Source: Fibrobacterota bacterium
GTDB taxonomy: Bacteria; Fibrobacterota; Chitinivibrionia; Chitinivibrionales; Chitinispirillaceae
Assembly (NCBI GenBank): GCA_023436205.1
Contig: JAEZKC010000110.1
Coordinates: 1-55,515, forward strand
Direction of reading: 5' to 3'
DNA: 55,515 nucleotides
The position numbers and the translations under genes were made by a program. A model generated the notes under the pieces. That model was not told where the DNA came from, searched no databases, and saw nothing but the letters and a program-made list of their open reading frames with translations. Each line of letters opens with the position of its first letter. Positions within the stretch are counted from its first letter, which is position 1. Shown piece by piece: positions 33,212-41,005 of the stretch.

Positions 33212-34981
33212 TTATTGCTTATGCAGAGGCAGCTGAAAACCTGCAGTACAGCCTTTTTTAAGATTGTGGCTGTTATTCCTGATGGTGATTGAACCGCTAT
33301 GTGCTAAAATAATCCTTTTAACAATACTTAATCCGAGCCCGTAGTGTCCTCTTTCAGTAGTAAAAAACGGTTCGAATATTCTTTCCACTCCCTCAAGCAA
33401 AAGCCCTCTTCCCTGATCAATGATGCGAACGGTAATAGCATTCTGTCCCGGTTCTGTTATATCAAGGACTATGGGAGAAGTCTTTGCACTGTGCTGGGCA
33501 GCATTCTCCAGAAGATGGCTTACCGCAGTAATAATGCTCTTCTTGTCTCCAAGAATTATGGCATTTCTCTCGTCGAGGGGTGTTGTAAAGTGAACCACTC
33601 TCTCTTTATGAGATGAATTCTGAATCCAGAAGTCAAGAGCTTCCTGACATAAACCCGTGAGTGAATATGGTTGCATCGACTCGGTCGCCACACAGGCCCC
33701 CAACTCAAGCAACTCTCTTGTAAGAATGGAAAGACGGGTTGTCTGGGCACGAATATGTTCAAAATACTCTTCAAATTGTCCATTATCATCCAAGTCCAGT
33801 CTAAGTGCTTCAGATAATGAAATTATACCGTTCAAAGGATTGCGAACTTCATGAGCCAATCCTGATGTAATTTGAGTAAGTATCAAATCATCCTTCTCTA
33901 AAGGCTTCGGACCTGAAGTTCCATTCATCTGCAACCTGTTGGCGAGAACTCCCGCCAACATTTGAAGAACCTGAAGGTTATCACTATCGGTAATGGAAGA
34001 ATTATCATGAATGGCACAGATTACCGCTAGAATTTCACCATCTCTGCTTATAACGGGCAGCCCCAGCATTCCTGTTAACGTATTATCGGGAACTATTCCC
34101 GCTCCAAAGTAATCCTGCAGTCTTTCAGAAATGAGACAACTCTTTTTTCTCCTGTATACATATTCACAAATATCACGAACCCAATCAACTGAGCCATGAG
34201 CGTTGCACTCTATAACGCTGAAATGAGATATCCTCTTGGCTGAAACTAATGCCACCACCGACAACTGACAATTAACAATGGAATGAAGGCTTCTGGCCGT
34301 CAGCTCGCAACAGGAAGCCGGGGATGCACCATCAATGTCAAGGAGCTTCGGTATCTCCCGAAGCAAACTTGAAAAATTGATTTGATGTTTCATCTTGATT
34401 GAGTTCACCTGAAGATCATCTTCTCCAAACACTTCCACATTCAAACCGGCTTTTGTATCATTATCCTGACAAACAGTAAGCAGCCAGTTTCTGTTTATGT
34501 TACAATATGGCCTTATCACCACTTTTGATTTCAGGCAATGTCCCTGGGCATGTCGTATTGCCACAATGCCTTCCCAATGAGGACAATCACTCTGAAGGAG
34601 ATTGGCTATGTTAAGGATACCTTTAGTTTCATTTACGATATCCCAAATCAGCATTTTTTGCAATTCGTCAGACTTATAATTTGTCCATATACTGAATTGA
34701 TTATTAACAGAAATTATTGTGCCCTCTGGACTTATAATTGCAGACGGGAAGTGCAATCGATGTATTGCTTCGAACTCTTTTCCGAGGTTCACTGCCAGTG
34801 AAACACCCTTCTCACTCCTGTGGACATAAGAAAAACCATGTTTGTCCACTGAAATGGATACATCAGCAAGGAACTCATCCAGATTGTTTTCTTTTTTCCT
34901 GGACAGCATGACTTTGTTGCAGAACAGAATATCCTGTTTGCCAGTAGAGGCTTTGAGAACCTTTTTTCCCTTTTTCAACAT
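33212..34981 (-). CDS. Soluble PAS-GAF histidine kinase
   Basis: The 589-residue kinase lacks membrane helices. A PAS-like domain is at about 72-170 (AIHRLHFPSAIISPEGTIISVNNQF) and a GAF-like domain at about 215-350 (ELTARSLHSIVNCQLSVVALV ... MLGLPVISRDGEILAVICA). HisKA carries GLAHEVRNPLNGIISLSEAL, and the HATPase carries HLLENAAQHS, DQGRGLL and HYGLGLSIVKR. No receiver-domain protein is nearby; the LuxR-type gene downstream has no receiver. It lies 79 bases upstream of the large exported protein and probably heads the cluster. Confidence 0.88.
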   Translation of the reverse strand: MLKKGKKVLKASTGKQDILFCNKVMLSRKKENNLDEFLADVSISVDKHGFSYVHRSEKGVSLAVNLGKEFEAIHRLHFPSAIISPEGTIISVNNQFSIWTNYKSDELQKMLIWDIVNETKGILNIANLLQSDCPHWEGIVAIRHAQGHCLKSKVVIRPYCNINRNWLLTVCQDNDTKAGLNVEVFGEDDLQVNSIKMKHQINFSSLLREIPKLLDIDGASPASCCELTARSLHSIVNCQLSVVALVSAKRISHFSVIECNAHGSVDWVRDICEYVYRRKKSCLISERLQDYFGAGIVPDNTLTGMLGLPVISRDGEILAVICAIHDNSSITDSDNLQVLQMLAGVLANRLQMNGTSGPKPLEKDDLILTQITSGLAHEVRNPLNGIISLSEALRLDLDDNGQFEEYFEHIRAQTTRLSILTRELLELGACVATESMQPYSLTGLCQEALDFWIQNSSHKERVVHFTTPLDERNAIILGDKKSIITAVSHLLENAAQHSAKTSPIVLDITEPGQNAITVRIIDQGRGLLLEGVERIFEPFFTTERGHYGLGLSIVKRIILAHSGSITIRNNSHNLKKGCTAGFQLPLHKQ

Positions 34982-35321
34982 ACTGTAATTTCTAGTGAGG
35001 AATTTTCTGATAACTGTCTGAATGGAAGCTGCAACAAAGTAGGCTAGACAGTAGTAATAAAGAATCTCAAAATAAATTACGTCTGATGGAAATTCTACTT
35101 ATAGTTAAAAAAGTTCTAATAGCTTTTCCGGGTAACTCTGCCCACTCCTGAGAACGCAATATTTACCATTTACTTTTTTTCCTTTTCCTGCCGCAAATTG
35201 GCTGTAACTAAACCCGCTCGAGACAATACCACCACTTTTGTACGCTGCCCTGGCGTTCAGAGCCTGAAATCCACAAATCGGTATGAACCATTTGACATTT
35301 CCCTGCATTTTTTATATTTTA
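34982..35321. other. Intergenic, A+T-rich region between divergent clusters
   Basis: This holds the promoter region of the histidine kinase and the left arm of the redox operon control region. A 67-codon reverse frame (35105-35308) opens MQGNVKWF like a cold-shock protein but then loses all resemblance and has no ribosome site, so I do not annotate it. Nothing else is recognised. Confidence 0.4.
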
Positions 35322-35341
35322 ATATTAGAATATTCTAATAT
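35322..35341. promoter_or_regulatory. 20-bp perfect palindromic operator of the redox operon
   Basis: ATATTAGAATATTCTAATAT is a perfect inverted repeat centred 73 bases before the ferredoxin ATG. Its ATTC/GAAT half-sites resemble operators of ArsR-family redox/persulfide repressors (SqrR/BigR type), which control similar thiol and sulfide operons. No arsR gene is beside it, so the regulator is unidentified. Confidence 0.55.
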
Positions 35342-35346
35342 ACAAT

Positions 35347-35360
35347 TTACATTAATGTAA
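35347..35360. promoter_or_regulatory. Second palindrome, TTACATTAATGTAA
   Basis: This perfect 14-bp inverted repeat starts 6 bases after the 20-bp palindrome and 58 bases before the ferredoxin gene. It may be a second operator for the same or another dimeric regulator. Confidence 0.4.
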
Positions 35361-35404
35361 TCAACTCGAAAGCTCATAGTTTCACACAAAAGAAGGGATC
35401 AACC

Positions 35405-35602
35405 ATGGCCGTTACCGTAATCAAACAATTCTGCCCCCAGAACCACCCCTGCCCGTCTGTACGCGTCTGCCCTTTTGGCGCTCTGAAACAGAATGGGTAC
35501 GAAGCCCCGACAGTCGACCTCTCCAAATGCACCAATTGTGGCAAATGCGCGCGCTACTGCCCTATGGGCGCTCTTAGAATGACTGAAGAAAAACTGGCCT
35601 GA
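35405..35602 (+). CDS. 4Fe-4S ferredoxin-type protein
   Basis: This 65-residue iron-sulfur protein has a complete second motif CTNCGKCARYCP (CxxCxxCxxxCP). The first half has C-P-x4-C-P and a later CP (FCPQNHPCPSVRVCPFGAL) in a modified spacing, so one standard and one variant cluster are possible. It is the first gene of a four-gene operon with thioredoxin-like, CcdA and rhodanese genes, and would supply electrons. It has no export signal. Confidence 0.85.
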   Translation: MAVTVIKQFCPQNHPCPSVRVCPFGALKQNGYEAPTVDLSKCTNCGKCARYCPMGALRMTEEKLA

Positions 35603-35616
35603 GGAGGAGCAGAACA

Positions 35617-36015
35617 ATGAAATCCAAGTATCTGATACTGTCCACGATCGCAGCTGTTATTGCCATAACTGCATCGATAGCGATTTCGGGAGATAAACCT
35701 TCAGAAAAAGAAACAATCAGCCCCGTTAAGCAGGATTCAAACAAACAACTGCTTTTTTTCCTTAATCCCAACGGAAGACCCTGCCAGATTCAGACCTCGA
35801 TACTGCAGGGAATGGAAAAAGAGCTTACCCCCCTGGCAGAGGTGAAGTATATCCAAACCACCGATCCCTCTGTCAGGGACCTCTTTTATAAGTATGGTAT
35901 AAGAGGACTTCCCTCTCTTATCATTGTGGATAAAGATGGTTCGGAGCTTAAAAGGTTCAGCCCCGGTATTCAGGAAAAGAAGGCGATCCTTGATGCCTTG
36001 AATATAGGTAAATAG
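35617..36015 (+). CDS. Membrane-anchored thioredoxin-like protein with a single active-site cysteine
   Basis: The 132-residue product has an N-terminal anchor (about 5-24) and a thioredoxin fold: LLFFLNPNGRPCQIQ, then YGIRGLPSLIIVDKDG with the cis-proline. The usual CxxC is reduced to NGRPC, so only the second cysteine remains. That rules out ordinary disulfide exchange by one molecule and suggests a persulfide carrier or a mixed-disulfide role. AGGAGGAG precedes the ATG. It lies in the operon just before ccdA. Confidence 0.85.
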   Translation: MKSKYLILSTIAAVIAITASIAISGDKPSEKETISPVKQDSNKQLLFFLNPNGRPCQIQTSILQGMEKELTPLAEVKYIQTTDPSVRDLFYKYGIRGLPSLIIVDKDGSELKRFSPGIQEKKAILDALNIGK

Positions 36016-36027
36016 GAGGACAGAAGG

Positions 36028-36663
36028 ATGCTTAACCTGGCTCTTGTGTTTGCCGCCGGAATGGCGAGTGTGCTTTCTCCCTGTGTGCTTCCTGTGGTTC
36101 CGATAGTGGTGGCCGGAAAAAGTGACGAACACAGATTGCGCCCGCTACTTACCGTGGCTGGTTTGTCTCTGACATTTGTAATCATGGGCGTTCTCAGTTC
36201 CCTTTTCGGATCACTTTTAGGGCCCAGGATGATTTTCATCGAAAAAGTGGCAGGTGTTCTAATACTGCTTATGGGCGCACTTCTGCTTCTGGAGATAAAC
36301 CTGTTTATACACCTGAGCTTTTTTTCACGTTTTGCCCAGAAATCCAAGGGTAGAGCGGGTGGATTTCTACTGGGAGCGATCCTGGGTATAGTATGGATTC
36401 CATGCGTTGGGCCCATGCTTTCGGGGGTGCTTTCACTGGTGGCTGCGCGGGGAACCCTGGTCAGCGGAATCGGATTATTACTCGTATATTCCGCCGGATT
36501 TGCCATTCCCATGCTGCTTGCCGGATATGCTTCACAACTTTTTCGCAACAGGTTGACCGTGGTGAAAAAACATCCCCGGTTAACCAATTACATTAGCGGT
36601 GCTATTTTGATCGGATTAGGCGTATTCATATTGATCGGCGGCATGACTGGAATCAATTTTTAA
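36028..36663 (+). CDS. ccdA: CcdA/DsbD-type transmembrane electron carrier
   Basis: The 211-residue membrane protein has six helices and the two redox cysteines of the family, in SPCVLPVVPIV (helix 1) and WIPCVGPMLSG (helix 4). It moves electrons from cytoplasmic thiols across the inner membrane to periplasmic thioredoxin-like proteins. The natural client here is the anchored protein encoded 12 bases upstream. GGAGG precedes the ATG. Confidence 0.92.
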   Translation: MLNLALVFAAGMASVLSPCVLPVVPIVVAGKSDEHRLRPLLTVAGLSLTFVIMGVLSSLFGSLLGPRMIFIEKVAGVLILLMGALLLLEINLFIHLSFFSRFAQKSKGRAGGFLLGAILGIVWIPCVGPMLSGVLSLVAARGTLVSGIGLLLVYSAGFAIPMLLAGYASQLFRNRLTVVKKHPRLTNYISGAILIGLGVFILIGGMTGINF

Positions 36664-36684
36664 CTATGTCTGAAAGGATACTAT

Positions 36685-37050
36685 ATGACAACAGCATTGA
36701 TAGTGGGAGCGTTTCTGGTTTTGTACTTTGCTTATAAGGTGTACAGCAACAAAGGCATACGTCAAATTAACGTTTCCACCGCAAAACAGATGATCAAGGA
36801 TTCAAAAGTGGAACTGCTCGATGTGAGGACACCTCAGGAGTTTACTGGAGGTCATATTAAAGGCGCCAGAAATATCCCGGTTTCAGAACTTGCATCCAGA
36901 CTTGGGGAACTCAATACCATCAAGGATAAAACCATAATAGTCTATTGTCATGCGGGGAGCCGCAGCGCCGCGGCAAGCCAGGTGCTCCACAAAAATGGAT
37001 TTACAAAGGTTCACAATCTGGTGGGAGGATACTCATCCTGGGGGCGATGA
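36685..37050 (+). CDS. Membrane-anchored rhodanese-like protein
   Basis: The 121-residue product has an N-terminal helix (about 2-18) and one rhodanese domain (LLDVRTPQEFTGGHIKGARNIPV). The active-site loop CHAGSRS contains the catalytic cysteine. Rhodaneses carry sulfane sulfur. Together with CcdA, the single-Cys thioredoxin-like protein and the ferredoxin this suggests sulfide/persulfide handling in the envelope. It is the last gene of the operon. Confidence 0.9.
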   Translation: MTTALIVGAFLVLYFAYKVYSNKGIRQINVSTAKQMIKDSKVELLDVRTPQEFTGGHIKGARNIPVSELASRLGELNTIKDKTIIVYCHAGSRSAAASQVLHKNGFTKVHNLVGGYSSWGR

Positions 37051-37055
37051 AAGGT

Positions 37056-37079
37056 GGGCAGGGTTCTGAACCACTGCCC
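37056..37079. terminator. Bidirectional terminator between rhodanese gene and glgA
   Basis: GGGCAGGGTTC (37056-37066) pairs with GAACC and CTGCCC (37068-37079) with one bulged base. It lies between convergent genes. T-runs are weak on both strands. Confidence 0.5.
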
Positions 37080-37090
37080 TTCACGTTTGA

Positions 37091-38596
37091 TTACTGGTAG
37101 TGGGGTGTATACTCCCCCAGTTTTCTCTTGTTTTCGATGGCCTCTTCATAGGCATGCACATACTTTTTGGCGCTGGTTTCCCAGGAAAAATCCCGATTCA
37201 TCCCATCGAGCATCATCTTTTTAATATGAGCGGGCCTATCGTAATAAGTACTTATCGCCCAACCGATCGTGTAGTATAATGCATACCCGGAAGGTTCCCA
37301 GAATTTAAAACCATTTCCACTGCCGTCTGCTTCGTTATAATTTTCCACAGTGTCTTCCAGCCCTCCGGTGGCTCTTACAATCGGAAGAGTCCCATAGCGG
37401 AGAGAGTACATCTGGTTGAGACCGCAGGGTTCAAATAGAGAGGGCATCAGAAAAAAATCGCAGCCAGCCTCGATAAGGTGAGAGCGTTTATTATCATACC
37501 CGATGAATGATCCCGCTCTTCCGCTGTAACGGACAGGAAGATTACCGAAAAAGTCCTGCAGGTCGCTTTCTCCACTGCCAAGAATGACAAACTGCACATG
37601 CATATTATCAAGAACGCCTTCGATAACTTCTCGAATGAGGTGAAAACCCTTTTGATGAACAAAGCGACCAACCGCTCCGATCAATGCCACATCAGGATCC
37701 TCAGGAAGATCAAACAATTTCTGCAGAGCCAGTTTGCACTCTGACTTTCCCTTGAGGTTTTTAACTGAAAAATGCGCCGGAAGCTGACGATCGGTATGAG
37801 GATCCCAGATATCATAATCGATACCATTCAGGATTCCCTTAACACTGTCGCCCTTGGCATTCAGATAAGGTGCCAGTCCAAACCCGCCGTGCGATTCCCG
37901 AATCTCTCTGGCGAAAGTGGGGCTGACCGCAGTCACCATGTCTGCAAAGTGAATTCCTCCCTTGAGGAAATTAACTTTATCGTACGACTCAAATATCTCT
38001 GCAGTAAAGTTCTGCCATCCAAGCCCGATGTAGTCAAAATGATTTTTAGGATATATTCCCTGATAGGCCACATTGTGTAATGTGAGCAAAGATGCCGCTT
38101 GACCAAGCAAAGGATCATTCCAGTGCCACACTTTCAGATATGCACATGCAAGTGCAGTCTGCCAGTCATTTGCATGCACCACGTCAGGCTTCCAGTCAAG
38201 ATCTTTACAAAGTTGTAATGCAGCCCGCGAAAAAAAGGAGAAACGCAGAGGATTATCATCATAATCGGCCATGGATGCATCATGATAGAGCCCCTGCCGG
38301 TCAAAGAAACCGGAATGTTCAACCATGTAAACCGGTACGCCGGAAGAAGAATCGGCCTGGTACACCATGCACCACTCCTCCTTGTTGCCCATCCAGACCC
38401 CCATGGGCTGCACTACCGGCCTGGCATCGTACTCTTTGGGATTGATAAAACCGTAGCGGGGGATAACAACCCTGACATCATGCCCAAGCTTCTTTAATGC
38501 TGCAGACAGTGAAGCGCTGACATCGCCAAGTCCTCCGACTTTGGCATAGGGATACATCTCGGAGGCAACCAGAAGAATATTGTAGCTCTTTTTCAT
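37091..38596 (-). CDS. glgA: Glycogen synthase (ADP-glucose type, GT5)
   Basis: The 501-residue glycosyltransferase extends alpha-1,4-glucan from ADP-glucose. KVGGLGDV (KxGGL motif, residues 19-26) is the nucleotide-sugar site. HANDWQTAL, the GTB-fold second half with LIGAVGRFVHQKGFHLI, and the C-terminal MPSLFEPCGLNQMYSLRYGTLPIVRATGGLEDTV are all present. Length is standard. It stands alone, convergent with the redox operon. Confidence 0.95.
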   Translation of the reverse strand: MKKSYNILLVASEMYPYAKVGGLGDVSASLSAALKKLGHDVRVVIPRYGFINPKEYDARPVVQPMGVWMGNKEEWCMVYQADSSSGVPVYMVEHSGFFDRQGLYHDASMADYDDNPLRFSFFSRAALQLCKDLDWKPDVVHANDWQTALACAYLKVWHWNDPLLGQAASLLTLHNVAYQGIYPKNHFDYIGLGWQNFTAEIFESYDKVNFLKGGIHFADMVTAVSPTFAREIRESHGGFGLAPYLNAKGDSVKGILNGIDYDIWDPHTDRQLPAHFSVKNLKGKSECKLALQKLFDLPEDPDVALIGAVGRFVHQKGFHLIREVIEGVLDNMHVQFVILGSGESDLQDFFGNLPVRYSGRAGSFIGYDNKRSHLIEAGCDFFLMPSLFEPCGLNQMYSLRYGTLPIVRATGGLEDTVENYNEADGSGNGFKFWEPSGYALYYTIGWAISTYYDRPAHIKKMMLDGMNRDFSWETSAKKYVHAYEEAIENKRKLGEYTPHYQ

Positions 38597-38710
38597 GTAT
38601 CTAGACCGGTTTTCCTGAATAAGGTATGAGTAAACTCCTGCCTTCTAAAGCTTTTCTCGCATTTCCGTAATATAAAACGAGCAACAGATGGAAGTTATAA
38701 AAGAGAGCAA

Positions 38711-39508
38711 TCAAACGACCGACCGGTGCTTGAACATGTATACCGCAATAACAAACGATACCAGAAAAATCCCTGTTGACCACAGTACTGCAAGCCATCC
38801 GTGATCTCCCATGGGTGTCCCTACGGTAAGCGACCGCACTGCCTCGATCACCTGGGTCACCGGCTGATTGTCGGCAAATGCCCTTACCCAGGGCGACATG
38901 CCGGATGTAGGCACAAATGCACTGCTGATAAATGTAATGGGGAAAATAAACACGAAAGTAATCCACTGAACCCCTTCGATGGTCTTTGACAACAATCCCA
39001 TTATGGCCGACGCCCAGGAAAAGGCGAAGGTGAAAAGCATCAGCAGACCAAATACGAGCACCCAGTCCCAAACCGATGCCGTCGGCCTGAAACCCACAAA
39101 CAATCCTGCAATCACCATGATAATGGCAGATATAGTGTTTCTCACCAGATCAGTAACGGTGTGCCCGACCAGCACTGAGGAACTTGCAATCGGAAGACTT
39201 TTAAATCGGTCAATGATTCCCCTGCGTATATCGGTGGTCACACCCAGAGCTGTATAGGTGGATCCGAATGCCACCGTCTGCACAAGAATCCCTGCAAAAA
39301 GAAAGTTAACATACGATACACCGGGCACCTCTATGGCACCGCCAAAAACATACCGGAAAAGCAGCAGAAACATTATGGGTTCAACCACCGTCGACAGCGC
39401 CTGATCCATATTCCTTATTATATAGACAGTACTTCTCCTGATTAATACTCCATAATCGTTTAACACCCAGTAAAGACGGCTGCGATTCTCAGGGGCGACT
39501 CTTTTCAC
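38711..39508 (-). CDS. ABC-2 type exporter permease (DrrB-like)
   Basis: The 265-residue membrane protein of the ABC-2/DrrB type has about six helices (VEPIMFLLLFRYVFGG; NFLFAGILVQTVAFGSTYTALG) and the family motif RRGIIDRFKSLPIASSSVLVGH. It exports drugs, lipids or polysaccharides together with the ATPase encoded just upstream, whose stop overlaps its ATG by four bases. The substrate cannot be predicted. Confidence 0.9.
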   Translation of the reverse strand: MKRVAPENRSRLYWVLNDYGVLIRRSTVYIIRNMDQALSTVVEPIMFLLLFRYVFGGAIEVPGVSYVNFLFAGILVQTVAFGSTYTALGVTTDIRRGIIDRFKSLPIASSSVLVGHTVTDLVRNTISAIIMVIAGLFVGFRPTASVWDWVLVFGLLMLFTFAFSWASAIMGLLSKTIEGVQWITFVFIFPITFISSAFVPTSGMSPWVRAFADNQPVTQVIEAVRSLTVGTPMGDHGWLAVLWSTGIFLVSFVIAVYMFKHRSVV

Positions 39509-40491
39509 GCCTTCTCCTTTGAGTGATTGGAATCAGACTCTGGCAGCGACAACCCATGACCGGTCAACTTCATGAACACATCATCGAGAGATGGTTTACT
39601 GCATGATAACCCCGAAATAGCAACTTCGGACTGCTCGAACTGATCCATAATCTGTTTCAACTCATGTATTCCGCGATCACTTCTTATGGAAATGGACCTC
39701 TGTTTAACATCAGAACTGATTATGCCTTGGATGGACAATCCAAGCGCTTTTTTAAAACTGTTTACATTTTCGAAGTAGAAGTGAAGCAGCTGCGTACCCA
39801 CTGTCTGTTTGAGTTCATCGGATGTGCCGCGGGCAACCACCCGCCCTTCATCGATAACCACTATTTCATCTGCCAACCTGTCTGCCTCATCGAGATGCTG
39901 GGTGGTAAGGAAAACCGTGGTCCCCTGCTCCACAAGATCATCAATGATGCTCCACATTTCAAACCGGCTTCGGGGATCGAGCGCGGTCGTGGGTTCATCG
40001 AGGAAAATAACCGGAGGCGTGGCGATAAGACTTGCCGCCAGATCAAGGCGCCTGCGCATCCCGCCGGAATAGGTGCGCACAAGCCTGTTTGCCGCAGCTA
40101 CCAGATCGAATTGAGCAAGAAGTTCTTGGGCGCGCTCGGAAGTGTCTTTACGACTAAGATGATAGAGCCTGCCCATCATGAGAAGATTTTCACGGCCGGT
40201 AAGGTATTCATCGACAGCAGCATACTGTCCGGTTAAACCGATAAGCGACCGCACTTTTCTGGATTGCCTGACCACATCATAACCCTCGATACACACTTCC
40301 CCCCTGTCTGCCTTGAGCAACGTGCACATGATGCGCACAAGAGTGGTCTTCCCTGCACCGTTTGGCCCGAGCAGGGCCACGGTGGTCCCTCGCTTCACCG
40401 AAAGATCTATCCCCTTGAGAACTTCAAGAGTTCCGAAAGATTTGTACACCCCGCGAATCTCAACGGCACACTCAGCCAACTGCTTTTCCAT
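39505..40491 (-). CDS. ABC exporter ATPase (DrrA-like)
   Basis: The 328-residue ATPase has Walker A GPNGAGKT, Q-loop LTGQYAAVDEYLTG, signature YSGGMRRRLDLA and Walker B VIFLDEPTTALDP. The C-terminal extension typical of DrrA-type exporters is also present. The ATG at 40491 is preferred because AAGGAAG lies 6 bases upstream; an in-frame ATG at 40524 has no such site. It forms a two-gene operon with the permease. Its upstream region is occupied by the repeat elements. Confidence 0.92.
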   Translation of the reverse strand: MEKQLAECAVEIRGVYKSFGTLEVLKGIDLSVKRGTTVALLGPNGAGKTTLVRIMCTLLKADRGEVCIEGYDVVRQSRKVRSLIGLTGQYAAVDEYLTGRENLLMMGRLYHLSRKDTSERAQELLAQFDLVAAANRLVRTYSGGMRRRLDLAASLIATPPVIFLDEPTTALDPRSRFEMWSIIDDLVEQGTTVFLTTQHLDEADRLADEIVVIDEGRVVARGTSDELKQTVGTQLLHFYFENVNSFKKALGLSIQGIISSDVKQRSISIRSDRGIHELKQIMDQFEQSEVAISGLSCSKPSLDDVFMKLTGHGLSLPESDSNHSKEKA

Positions 40492-40539
40492 AGAGCACTT
40501 CCTTATCAGAGACAGTACATGCAAGGAATGAACCGGCAG

Positions 40540-40743
40540 TGGGACGGACTATGTTTTTAATTTTATAAGTGCTTAAGTAAAATCGGGAAATCTATTCCTG
40601 AAAGAGGCCAGAGTTTTTCGGTTAACGGCCAAGACGCCTCTCAGGTCACCGGGGTGGTTTCCCGCTTGGAGGCTCTATCGAAGATAGTCATCGGAGTCTT
40701 TCGGGCCCGAGTTTTCCGGAGAGGACAGGAGGGGACGGACTAC
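40540..40743 (+). repeat. Dispersed element, copy 1 (204 bp)
   Basis: The element begins GGGACGGACTA and ends GGGGACGGACTAC. Between these it carries an A+T-rich segment with GCTTAAGTA, then GTTAACGGC.AAGACGCCTC and CAGGTCACCGGGG. It continues ATCGAAGATAGT.ATCGGAGTCT and CCCGAGTTTTCCGGA. Copy 2 at 42497 matches in the same order and orientation. The stretch 40492-41005 has no gene and is filled mostly by this family. Confidence 0.8.
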
Positions 40744-40778
40744 TTTTAAACTTTTATATGCGCTTAAATTTGAATCCC

Positions 40779-40814
40779 GGTAGTCCGTCCCCTGAAAAGC
40801 GGTAGTCCGTCCCC
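40779..40814 (+). repeat. Two GGTAGTCCGTCCCC units, 22-bp period
   Basis: GGTAGTCCGTCCCC occurs at 40779 and 40801, separated by TGAAAAGC. With the inverted unit GGGGACGGACTAC at 40731-40743 it can form a long hairpin. The same units with TGAAATGC spacers end the window at 55459. Confidence 0.8.
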
Positions 40815-40850
40815 TCGAACACAGTTCCTATTCTTCGTCGTGTTGGACAG

Positions 40851-40925
40851 GCTCTGATGACTATCTTTGATGGTACCGTATGCGAGGAGGGGACGGGTGA
40901 CCTATAAGGCGTCTTCGACGTTAAC
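40851..40925 (-). repeat. Dispersed element, inverted 75-bp core copy
   Basis: It begins CTCTGATGACTATC, passes through GAGGGGACGG and GGTGACCTATAAGGCGTCTTCG, and ends ACGTTAAC. This is the reverse complement of the GTTAACGGC..GACGCC..GGTCACC..GATAGTCATCGGAG order of copy 1, and it matches the copy at 22596. Confidence 0.7.
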
Positions 40926-41005
40926 AAAAAAGAGAGGAGTTAAGCTTCGGCTCCAGCAGGCCTACGCTTAAATGGCAGACTCAACGCCGAGAGAGTTCTT
41001 CCAAA

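Noticed and set aside
35105..35308. Reverse frame starting MQGNVKWF, like a cold-shock protein
   Set aside because: Resemblance ends after eight residues, no RNA-binding motifs follow in any frame, and there is no ribosome site. Chance is more likely.
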